Assembly: GCA_040882465.1 (NCBI GenBank)
Contig: JBBEBG010000029.1
Coordinates: forward strand, 1 to 64,000
Length of the DNA: 64,000 nucleotides
From: Gemmatimonadota bacterium
Lineage (GTDB): Bacteria > Gemmatimonadota > Gemmatimonadetes > Longimicrobiales > Gaopeijiaceae
Reading direction: 5' to 3'
The notes under the pieces are model-generated. The model was not told where the DNA came from and made no database searches. It was given only the letters and a program-made list of their open reading frames with translations. This document shows, in pieces, positions 40,422 through 49,400 of this stretch. Each line of letters starts with the position of its first letter. Positions within the stretch are counted from its first letter, which is position 1. The translations under genes and the position numbers were made by a program.

Positions 40422-41797
40422 GGAGACACCCCGGCCACTTCGGCTGCCTCGGGGGGCCGCACGAATTCCAGCCCCTCGGCGAAGGGCACTCCCGAATCCT
40501 CCATCCACGCGAGGAAGTCCCGCTGGGCCCGCTCCGCGAGGAGCTCCCGCTTCCGTTTTTTGTCACGAACATGGACTCCCAGTGGATCCACGAGACCCCA
40601 GTTGGAATTCATCGGCTGGAAGTGCCCGGGATCGCTCTCGGCCAGATACCGGAGGAGCCCTCCCAACATCGTCGCCGGTGGAGGGATGGCCGGGTCGAGG
40701 CCACGGAGGACGCGGTCGAGATTGACCGCCGCGAGGATCCCCGACGCGGCCGACTCGGTGTACCCTTCCACTCCCGTGATCTGTCCCGCGAAGAGGAGCT
40801 CGGGCCGGTCACGCAGCGCCCCATGCCGGCTGAGGGCGCCGGGAAAGTTGAGGTAGGAGTTTCGGTGGATCGAACCGAAGCGCAGGAATTCCGCGTCCTG
40901 GAGCCCCGGAATCGTGCGGAAGACCCGCTGTTGCTCCGCGATCCGGAGCCGCGTCTGGAACCCGACCAGGTTCCACATCTGGCCGGCCCGGTCTTCCCGA
41001 CGCAGTTGTGCGACGGCATACGGGCGTTTTCCAGTGCGCGGATCCGTGAGGCCGAGCGGCTTCATCGGACCGAAGCGGAGTGTGTGCGGCCCGCGCGCCG
41101 CCATCACCTCGATGGGAAGACATCCCTCGAAGTAGGGCACCGCGTCCCAGTCGTGGCCGGGCTCATGCACGTCGGCCGCGGCGACCGCCGCGACGAAGGC
41201 TTCGTATTCGGATTGGGAGAATGGGGAGTTGAGGTAGTCGGGCGATTGTTCGAAGCGCCCCTGTGCGAAGACCACCGTATGATCCAGGGAATCGCCGTCC
41301 ACGATCGGTGCGATCGCATCGAAGAAGGCGAGTCCCTCTTCCCCCAGCTCCGCGCGAATCGCCTGGGAGAGGGCGTCCGAGGTGAGGGGGCCGGTCGCAA
41401 CGATCGCGGGGCCGGGAGGGACTTCCCGTACCTCCGCGCGCTCGACCTCGATCCCGGGGTGCGCCTCGATCGTGCGGGTCATCGCGCGGGCGAATGTTGT
41501 CCGGTCCACGGCCAGGGCGGCCCCCGCCGGCACTCGGGCTTCATCTGCCGCGCGGAGGAGGAGCGAGCCGAGCGCCGTCATCTCGCGCTTGAGCTGGCCG
41601 TGCGCGTTTGCCGGGTCCTCGCTCTTGAAGGAGTTTGTGCAAACAAGCTCCCCGAGCGCGTCCGTCTGGTGCGCGGGGGTCCGCTGGACCGGACGCATTT
41701 CGGCGAGGCGGACGTGGTAACCGCGTTCGGCCAGGTGGAGCGCGGCCTCACAACCAGCCAGCCCACCCCCGACCACCGTCACCTCCCGGTCACTCAA
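40418..41797 (-). CDS. trmFO: Methylenetetrahydrofolate-tRNA (uracil-5-)-methyltransferase
   Basis: About 459 residues. It methylates U54 of tRNA using folate and FAD, making the T of the T-loop. The FAD-binding motif VVGGGLAGCEAALHLAERG is at the N terminus, followed by ELVCTNSFKSEDP and FGPMKPLGLTDPRTG. The end segment has NLVGFQTRL and GYTESAASG. I start at the TTG (41795-41797) because GGAGGGAGG lies eight bases upstream; it overlaps the topA stop by 8 bp. A GTG at 41839 is the alternative. Confidence 0.93.
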   Translation of the reverse strand: MSDREVTVVGGGLAGCEAALHLAERGYHVRLAEMRPVQRTPAHQTDALGELVCTNSFKSEDPANAHGQLKREMTALGSLLLRAADEARVPAGAALAVDRTTFARAMTRTIEAHPGIEVERAEVREVPPGPAIVATGPLTSDALSQAIRAELGEEGLAFFDAIAPIVDGDSLDHTVVFAQGRFEQSPDYLNSPFSQSEYEAFVAAVAAADVHEPGHDWDAVPYFEGCLPIEVMAARGPHTLRFGPMKPLGLTDPRTGKRPYAVAQLRREDRAGQMWNLVGFQTRLRIAEQQRVFRTIPGLQDAEFLRFGSIHRNSYLNFPGALSRHGALRDRPELLFAGQITGVEGYTESAASGILAAVNLDRVLRGLDPAIPPPATMLGGLLRYLAESDPGHFQPMNSNWGLVDPLGVHVRDKKRKRELLAERAQRDFLAWMEDSGVPFAEGLEFVRPPEAAEVAGVSP

Positions 41798-44447
41798 CGG
41801 ATTCGCCTCCCTCCTCTTTCGGAGCTGCCTTTCGGGCACCGCCTCGGGCGGCTCGCTTTTTCACTCCCCCACTCCGGGCCTTGCCGGTGCCGGAGCCCTT
41901 CTTCCCCTTCGAGGAGCCCTTCTCCAATCCGGCGCCCCTCTCCTTCGCCGGCGGCCCTCCGCGACCGCGGCGACCGCGGCCTCCCTTTCCCTTTCGAGCG
42001 GAAGCGGCAAGGAGCTCGACGGCTTCCTCGACCGTCACCACCTCGGGGTCCCCGCCCTTCGGGATACTCGCGTTCACCGACCCATCCGTGACGTACGGGC
42101 CGTAACGCCCATCCAAGATTCTGAGCTGAGCACCAGACTCCGGGTGAGTTCCGAGCTCCTTCAAAACCCGCGCGCCGGACTTGTTCGCGAGAAGCTCGAG
42201 CGCTGCTTCCAAGGTCACCGAGAAGATCTCGTCGGCGTTTCGGAGGTTTCTGTAGGTCCCTCCCCGTTCGACATAGGGACCGTAGCGTCCCAGCCCGGCG
42301 GTGATGGCCGTACCGCTCTCCGGATCGGTCCCCACGGTCCTCGGGAGGGAGAGGAGCCGCAGAGCGAAGTCGAGTCCGACGGTGGAGGGGTCCGACCCAC
42401 GAGGGAGGCTCACGCGGCGCGGCTTTTCTCCTTCAGGCGCGGTCTCGCCGAGTTGAACGTACGGACCGTAGGGTCCCTCCTTGAGGAGGACCTGGAGCCC
42501 CGTCGCCGAATCGCGCCCGAGGTCGGTCCCCGCCGCGCCGTCTCCCCCGCCGTCGAGAGACCGGGTGTTCCGGCATTCCGGATAGGCGGAGCACCCGAGA
42601 AATCGTCCATAGCGGTTCCACCGGACGAGCATCGGGCTCCCGCACTTGTCGCAGACCTCTCCCTCCGCGGCGAGAATCTCCTTCACGATCTGCTCGGAGG
42701 AAGCCTTCCCTTCCTCGAGCCGCTTCTTGAAGGACGGATAGAAAGCCTCGAGGACCCCCTTCCAGGGCACTTCCCCCTCTTCGACCCGGTCGAGGTCACC
42801 CTCCATGCGAGAGGTGAACTCGGGGTCGAAAAGATCGGGAAAGACACGGACGAGGAGCTTCGCGACGGTGTCGCCGAGCGGGGTCGGGACGAAGCGCCGC
42901 TCCTCCATCTCCACGTACCCCCGGTCGCGGATCGTGGAGAGGATCTGCGCGTAGGTGGAAGGGCGCCCGATCCCCTGCCTCTCCAGCTCCTTCACGAGAC
43001 TGGCCTCGGAGAATCGCGCTGGAGGCTGAGTGAAGTGCTGTTTTGGCTCGAGCCGCTTCAGCGTCCCGTGGTCCCCCTGGGCGAGGGAGGGAAGAGGGGC
43101 CAAATCGTCGAGCCGGCGGTGCTCCCCGGCTTCGGTCGCCTCCTGGTAGAGGCGGGCGAATCCGTCGAATCGCACGATGGAACCCGTGGCGCGGAAGAGA
43201 TAGGTGCGTCCGCTCAGCCCCGCGAGGTTGAAATCCGCGGTGGTGGTGTCGAAGATCGTCGCGTTCATCTGACCCGCCACGAAGCGGAGCCAGATCAATT
43301 CGTAGAGGCGGGCCTCGTCCTCGTCGAGGAAGTTACGGGCCTCATCGGGGTGCAGGGACGGATCGGTCGGGCGGATCGCCTCGTGGGCCTCCTGGGCGCC
43401 CTTTTGCTGCTTTCCCGACCAGAGCTGGGGGGCCGACGGGAGGTAAACGTCTCCGAACTCTCCCGCGACCCAGCGGCGCGCACCTTCCGCCGCCTCGGCG
43501 GAGACACGCGTGGAGTCCGTGCGCATATAGGTGATGAGCCCCGCGGCCCCGCGGGCCCCGATCTCCACACCTTCGTAGAGGCGTTGGGCGGAAGACATCG
43601 TGCGGCGCGCCGAAAAGCGGAGCCGCTTCGCCGCTTCCTGTTGAAGGGTCGACGTCGTAAACGGAGCGGGCGGATTTTTCCGCCGCTCCCGCCTCTTCAC
43701 CTCGGTGACGACAAAAGGAAGCCCGGCAACGTCCGTGAGCACCTCTGTGGCCGACGCTTCGTCGCCCAGAGTGAAGGCCTTCCCGTCCAACTGGTGGAGC
43801 TTAGCCTCGAACGGTTGATCGTCTTTTTCGAGATGCGCCGTGATGGACCAGTATTCCTGGGCCACGAACGCCTTGATCTCGTCTTCCCGCTCGCAGATGA
43901 GGCGGAGCGCCACCGTCTGCACACGCCCGGCGGAGAGCCCGGGGCGGATCGGTTTCCAGAGGAAGGGAGAGACCTCGTATCCCACGAGCCGGTCGAGGAT
44001 GCGCCGTGCCTGCTGGGCCTCGACCTTTTTCATGTCGAGCGTCCCGGGCGCGCGGAGCGCCTTCTCGACGGCGACCTTCGTGATCTCTCGGAACTCTACC
44101 CGGCGGAAGCGGTCGGGGTTGTCGCCGAAACCGAGGTGATCGGCGACGTGGAAGGCGATAGCCTCGCCCTCTCGATCCGGGTCGGTCGCGAGGATCACCA
44201 TGTCCACGTCCTTCGCTTTGCGCTTCAGCTCCTGGAGAACCTTCGCCTTGCCGCGAATGGTCACGTAGTGCGGCTCGAAGCCGTTCTCCACGTCCACTCC
44301 GAGCTCTTTCGGCGGGAGGTCACGGACGTGCCCGACAGAGGCGGCGACGTCGAATCCGCGGCCGAGGTAGCGACCGATCGTCCGCGCCTTCGCGGGCGAC
44401 TCGACGATCACGAGATGTCGGGTGGTGTGGCCGTTCCCCTTCGCCAT
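41790..44447 (-). CDS. topA: DNA topoisomerase I
   Basis: An 885-residue type IA topoisomerase that relaxes negative supercoils. The Toprim domain begins HLVIVESPAKARTIGRYLG and has the metal-binding ATDPDREGEAIAFH. The nucleophile is the Tyr in GLITYMRTDSTR. The tail holds one C4 zinc ribbon (CDKCGSPM...CSAYPEC, about 617-640), three Topo-C repeats (each with GPYGPYV, GRYGPYV or the like), and a Lys/Arg/Gly-rich tail of about 70 residues which may bind DNA. It is the first gene of the topA-trmFO-xerC-hslVU set. Confidence 0.96.
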   Translation of the reverse strand: MAKGNGHTTRHLVIVESPAKARTIGRYLGRGFDVAASVGHVRDLPPKELGVDVENGFEPHYVTIRGKAKVLQELKRKAKDVDMVILATDPDREGEAIAFHVADHLGFGDNPDRFRRVEFREITKVAVEKALRAPGTLDMKKVEAQQARRILDRLVGYEVSPFLWKPIRPGLSAGRVQTVALRLICEREDEIKAFVAQEYWSITAHLEKDDQPFEAKLHQLDGKAFTLGDEASATEVLTDVAGLPFVVTEVKRRERRKNPPAPFTTSTLQQEAAKRLRFSARRTMSSAQRLYEGVEIGARGAAGLITYMRTDSTRVSAEAAEGARRWVAGEFGDVYLPSAPQLWSGKQQKGAQEAHEAIRPTDPSLHPDEARNFLDEDEARLYELIWLRFVAGQMNATIFDTTTADFNLAGLSGRTYLFRATGSIVRFDGFARLYQEATEAGEHRRLDDLAPLPSLAQGDHGTLKRLEPKQHFTQPPARFSEASLVKELERQGIGRPSTYAQILSTIRDRGYVEMEERRFVPTPLGDTVAKLLVRVFPDLFDPEFTSRMEGDLDRVEEGEVPWKGVLEAFYPSFKKRLEEGKASSEQIVKEILAAEGEVCDKCGSPMLVRWNRYGRFLGCSAYPECRNTRSLDGGGDGAAGTDLGRDSATGLQVLLKEGPYGPYVQLGETAPEGEKPRRVSLPRGSDPSTVGLDFALRLLSLPRTVGTDPESGTAITAGLGRYGPYVERGGTYRNLRNADEIFSVTLEAALELLANKSGARVLKELGTHPESGAQLRILDGRYGPYVTDGSVNASIPKGGDPEVVTVEEAVELLAASARKGKGGRGRRGRGGPPAKERGAGLEKGSSKGKKGSGTGKARSGGVKKRAARGGARKAAPKEEGGESVE

Positions 44448-44496
44448 TCCCGTCGTGGAATCCCTGGTTGAAAAAATGGAACGCGGCCCCTCGCCC

Positions 44497-45078
44497 TCAG
44501 GCTCGAAGAGGCCGCTCCGGATCGGTCGCCAAATGGTCCATCACCAACCGAACGATTTCCTCGGGGCGGCGGTTCCCCGTCTCGACCCACCACGCCGCTT
44601 TTTTGTAATGGGGCTCCCGCGCCGCGAGGAGCTCCTCGATCCGCTCTCGCGGTCGCGAAACCCGGAGGAGGGGACGCGACCCCGGTTCTCGGCTCACGCG
44701 CTCCCATACCTCCGCACCCGGAACCCGAAGCCAGACGGAAAGGGTCCCTTCTCCGACCGACTCCATTCGTCCCTCGTGGCACGGCCACCCGCCCCCCGAG
44801 GCGAGGACGACTGCCGTCTCCTCGAGGAATTCGCCGGCCACGCGCGCCTCGGTTTCCCGGAAGGCCGCCTCCCCTTCCTCGCGAAAGATCTCCGGGATCG
44901 TGCGCCCGGCCCTCTCCTCGAGGACGGAATCGAGATCCACGAAACTCCACCCGAGCTCCCGCGCGAGGAGAGCACCCACCGTGCTCTTCCCGCTCCCCAT
45001 GAATCCCACGAGGAGGATGCGCCGAAAGGGAAGCTCGGCGGGGTGTCCCGGCAGGTGCGCATCCGGGGCCGGCGCCAC
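44497..45078 (-). CDS. aroK: Shikimate kinase
   Basis: About 193 residues. It phosphorylates shikimate in chorismate synthesis. The P-loop is GFMGSGKST, followed by the shikimate-binding VDLDSVLEERAGRTIPEIFREEGEAAFRE region with Asp and Arg, and the GGGWP segment (family GGG). The lid carries RPLLR. I start at the GTG at 45076-45078, 2 bp after the aroC stop; a TTG at 45096 overlapping aroC is possible. Neither has a strong ribosome site, which suggests coupling to aroC. Confidence 0.92.
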   Translation of the reverse strand: MAPAPDAHLPGHPAELPFRRILLVGFMGSGKSTVGALLARELGWSFVDLDSVLEERAGRTIPEIFREEGEAAFRETEARVAGEFLEETAVVLASGGGWPCHEGRMESVGEGTLSVWLRVPGAEVWERVSREPGSRPLLRVSRPRERIEELLAAREPHYKKAAWWVETGNRRPEEIVRLVMDHLATDPERPLRA

Positions 45079-45080
45079 CG

Positions 45081-46301
45081 TCAGCGTTCGCCCCAACCGC
45101 GCTCGGACAGGTACGCGAGGTATCCCTCGAAGTTCCGGCGTGTCTCCTGGATGGAGTCCCCCGCGAATTTTTCCATGAACGCGTCCGCAACGACGAGCGC
45201 GACCATCGCCTCGCCCACCACTGCGGCAGCGGGGACCGCGCAGACGTCGCTCCGCTCCGTGGCGGCCTCCTGGGCGCTCCCATCGCGGAGGTCCACCGAA
45301 GGGAGGCGCTGCTTCATGAGCGTCGAGATCGGCTTCATCGCGCCGCGAACCACGATCGGCTCGCCCGTAGTGACGCCCCCTTCGAGCCCCCCGGCTCCAT
45401 TGGAGGAGCGCGCGAATCCCCCCGCGCGGTCGGCCGCGCTGCTCCGTACGATCGGGTCGTGAACGCGGGAGCCCGGACGCCGGGCCCCCTCGAAACCGAG
45501 CCCGATCTCGACTCCCTTGATCGCCTGGATGGACATCATCGCACCCGCGAGGCGGCCGTCCAGCTTTCGGTCCCAGCTGACGTGGCTTCCCAGCCCGACG
45601 GGAACCCCGGTCGCGACGACCTCGAAGACCCCACCGAGGGTGTCGCCTGCGTCCCTGGCCCGGTCGATCGCCTCCACCATCCGCGCGCTCGCCTCGGGAT
45701 CGAGAGTGCGAACCGGTGAAATATCTGCCGCCCCATTCAGGTCGTCGGGAAGCGCCTCGGGAGGGCGCGCCTCGACGTCCCCGATGGAGCGAACGTGACT
45801 CCCGATCTCGATCCCGAACTCGGAAAGGAGGCGGCGCGCCACGGCGGCACAGGCCACGCGGGCCGCGGTCTCCCGGGCGCTGGCCCGCTCCAGGATGTCG
45901 CGAGTGTCCCGTCGGTTGTATTTCAGCACGCCGACCAGGTCGGCATGACCTGGGCGGGGGAGGTACATGGCGCGTAACGCTTTCGGGTTCTCGTCGGCGG
46001 GGGGAGGCAGGGGGCTCATCGCCGTGGTCCAGTTTTCCCAGTCCCGATTCCAGATGAGCATGGAGATCGGAGACCCGAGCGTCTCGCCGAGGCGGACCCC
46101 GGAGATGATCTCGGCCCGGTCCGACTCGATCTCCATCCGGCGCCCGCGGCCATGTCCGCCCTGGCGCCTCGCCAGATGAGGGTCCACGTCCCGCGCCATT
46201 TCCAGAGAAAGACCGGCGGGGATCCCTTCGAGGAAGGCCACGAGTCCCCTCCCGTGGGATTCCCCGGCGGTCCCAAAAGAAATGCTGCGAAGGAGCGTCA
46301 T
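45081..46301 (-). CDS. aroC: Chorismate synthase
   Basis: A 406-residue FMN-dependent enzyme that makes chorismate. It has FGTAGESHGRGLVAFLEGIPAG at the N terminus, with the catalytic His, GHADLVGVLKYNRRDTRDILERASARETA in the middle, and KGVEIGLGFEGA and SSNGAGGLEGGVTTGEPI toward the end. The ATG at 46299-46301 has no obvious ribosome site: a 15-bp hairpin ends 11 bases upstream. It pairs with aroK, next on the strand. Confidence 0.94.
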   Translation of the reverse strand: MTLLRSISFGTAGESHGRGLVAFLEGIPAGLSLEMARDVDPHLARRQGGHGRGRRMEIESDRAEIISGVRLGETLGSPISMLIWNRDWENWTTAMSPLPPPADENPKALRAMYLPRPGHADLVGVLKYNRRDTRDILERASARETAARVACAAVARRLLSEFGIEIGSHVRSIGDVEARPPEALPDDLNGAADISPVRTLDPEASARMVEAIDRARDAGDTLGGVFEVVATGVPVGLGSHVSWDRKLDGRLAGAMMSIQAIKGVEIGLGFEGARRPGSRVHDPIVRSSAADRAGGFARSSNGAGGLEGGVTTGEPIVVRGAMKPISTLMKQRLPSVDLRDGSAQEAATERSDVCAVPAAAVVGEAMVALVVADAFMEKFAGDSIQETRRNFEGYLAYLSERGWGER

Positions 46302-46312
46302 CGAGGTAAGCT

Positions 46313-46347
46313 CACGCCCGGTCTGGAACGTGTCCAGACCGGGCGTG
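46313..46347 (-). terminator. 15-bp perfect hairpin between the surface-protein gene and aroC
   Basis: CACGCCCGGTCTGGA pairs perfectly with TCCAGACCGGGCGTG around an ACGTG loop. No T-run follows on either strand. It may end or trim the long pil transcript before aroC, or fold over the aroC start region, which begins 11 bases beyond the stem. The rest of the 46302-46421 gap has a small GGCC-TGAT-GGCC hairpin. Confidence 0.55.
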
Positions 46348-46421
46348 GCGAATACCGGTCAGGAATGACGCGCTCTCCTCAGGAGGGTCCGGCCTGATGG
46401 CCGTCACCCCGGAAGCGCGCA

Positions 46422-49400
46422 TCAGGGCCCACGGAGGATGTCCGCCTTGGTGACGTTGATGACGACCACGCCGCCCTGGCTCCCGACCCCGTAAAGCTTC
46501 ACGGCGACGCATGCGTCGTCGGACCCTGCCAAAATGACAGCCCCAGAACCGTCTGTCCCGCAGGTCAGTCCCGCATTGTCGCCCGGGAACGGAAGGGTCG
46601 AGCGCACCGGTCCGACGATGGTGTCTCGGATATGCACATGGCCACTCCGGAAGTAGTTACGGGTGTCGTAGATCTCGACCCGGTTGTTCCCTACCGGAAC
46701 GAATGCGTACGCCCGATTCGCCGGTGTTGCGAGCCCTTCTCCGGTGTGCGTCGGGTGCAACGCCACGCCGCCGCCTCCGGCGGAAATCGCCGGGCTCCCG
46801 ATGAGGCGGAGATCCCTGTCGAAGAAGTATACGCCGAACAACCCGCGTCCAACGCCCATCGTCCCGTCCTGATTCATCGCCACGCCCAAGACCCGCTCGG
46901 CCGCGTTCCCGACGAGGTCCACTACGGTGATCGCGTCCGTGATGGACTCGTCCGCGGCCCGCCAGAGGAAGATCCGGCCCGTCGTCGCCGTGGCGCCTTC
47001 GCCGATCGCCACGACGCTTCCGTCACCCGACCTCGCGATAAAGGTGGTGTCGGTGAGCCCCACGGACTCGATGTCCCACCGGCCCTGGAATCCGACGGGC
47101 CAGAAGAGGGGGTCGGCAGGGACGGCGGTGGAGACGTCGCCGAGCAGTTCGGCGAAAGCGCCGCAGGTTCCGTCCGTGGGGCACACGCCCGTGTAGACTG
47201 CCGTGGTGAATTCAGTCGCCGGGGTTCCCGGCTGGTGCGTGCGCAAGAAGATGCCGCCGGGCTCGGTGAAGGCCCGATCCACATTCCCCAACGCCCGCCA
47301 GCCGTCCGAGGGCGTCGTCCGACCATGCCCCGTGAAGAGCAGAACCTCGGGCGTCGGTCCGACTCCGAAGTCCACGAGCCGAATCGTTCCGTCCGGCGCG
47401 GCTCCCGTGGGCCGTGTCGAATACACGAGCCGACCCGCAACGTCTTCGGCCACGAACTGGGGCCGGTCGGAGAAGTCGAAGGGAATCGCCGTGAAGTTCA
47501 CCTGACCCTGGTTCACCGACTCCTGCACGTCCCAGAGGAGCGTATTCGGCGTGGAGATTCGATTCAGCTCCATGCGCCCGCCCACATCGACCCTCGAGAT
47601 GTTCGTCCCCCCCGAATTCGCCACGAAGAGGAGGTTTTCGTCAATCAGTCCCGGGGCGAGCCCCCACGGGTCGGACCCAACGAGAATCGGACTCTCATAC
47701 GTCCGCGTCGCGAGGTCGAAAACCTCGAGATGCCCGAGCGAGATATTCGAGAGAATGAGGAGGCCCTCGGGGGCATGGATCGCCGCGTCGGCGATGGATC
47801 CGCCGGCCGGGAGGCGAACCGTTTCGCCTGAGACCAGGGCCAGGACCACGTGCTGTCCAGTCTCTCCCGTCGCGACTGTGAAGTCGTCGCCGCCGTCCGT
47901 TACGGTGGCGCAACCGAGTCGCTGGAAGAGGGTGGACGACACCGCCGCCGCGCAGTTCCCCATCGCGTCCATGGACCACCCGAAGAAGTCGAGATCGAGT
48001 GTGTCCGGGCGATTGACCGGGTCATAGAACGGGTCACCGAGGGAGTCCACGAAGTCTTCGAGCGCGCGGAGCCTGAAGACCCGCGTGACGGTGCCGCCCA
48101 CGCCACCGCCCGTCGAGATCGTATCGGCAAGCCAGAGCGTGTCCGCCTGGTTGTCTCGCCGGACCACCCGCACGGTGTATCCGGTCCGCTGGACCCCCGA
48201 GCCACCGGCGTTGTCGCGCGCGGTGACGCTCACCCGGATCGAGTCGGTCACCTCGATCCGATTCGGGTCGCCGACCGCTCCCTGGGGCTCGATGAGGATC
48301 CGCACTTCGGGGGCGATTCCGTCTACCCCGCCGCCCCCACTGATGACGTTCAGGGTCACGAGCGGCGCGGTTCCGAAGATACCGTTCGTGTTGCGCGCGG
48401 TGGCCCGAATCGTCAGCGGACCCGATGCGAGCGCGGGAATCGTGTAGTCGAAAGTCAGGTCTATGGCATTCGGATTCTGGCCGGCCAGCACGAAGTCTTC
48501 GAGGGTGGCCGTGTCCGCGCCGCTGATCTCGACACGTACCAGGTTCACCCCGGCCGGGTCCGTGGCCGTCACCCGGATCGGGAGCGCCTGGCCGGCCGAA
48601 ATGGATTGCCCGTCCACGAGGTCGGGGAGTTGGACCGAGGGTCCACCCATCGTGATCAGGACCGAATCGCGGCCGACGACTCCGAACGCATCCTCCGCCA
48701 CGACCCGGATATACACGGACTCCGAAACGGTACCGAGCGGCTGGAGGAAACGGGCAATGATCGTGTCCATGGGAAGCGGACTACTGAAGTCCACGACCTT
48801 GGGCGCGTAGCGGAGAACCTCCTGGTGTGTTCCCAGGTCACGATCTCCCCGGTGGGCAACCCCCGAAAAGATGACGCGGGCCACCCCGATGGGATGCTGG
48901 ATCCGGGCCCGCACGAAGATGGAATCCGTGAGAGATGAGCCGGAGTCCACCGTGGGATTCAGGATCTGGATCGAGGGGGCGAGCTCCTCCGTTGCCGTCA
49001 GTGTCACCGTGATCGTATCGGCGGCGACGTTCCCACGGGCGTCGGTGGCCGTCACGATGAAGTGGACGGCCTCCTCCGTCGTATCTGGCACCGGGATCAT
49101 CAGGCGGAGGATCTGCTGCGGGAGGATGCGCGGCGGATCGAGCTGGACCTCCCGCGGCTGGAACCGGACGATCTCCTCCTCCGCGAGGAGATCGGGGTCG
49201 CCGCGGAGAGAGATCCCCTGGAATCGCACCGAAACGACGCCGCTCTTCACGAAACCGTTGGGATCGGAGACCGTCGCCAGGAGCGAGATCGAATCCCCGA
49301 TGTTGAAGATGGCGCCGGTCCCGGGGGCATTGATGACGACCACGGGGGGACTCTCGTCCGCCAGGATCTGGATCGAGACGGTGTCGGCGGAGACATTGTC

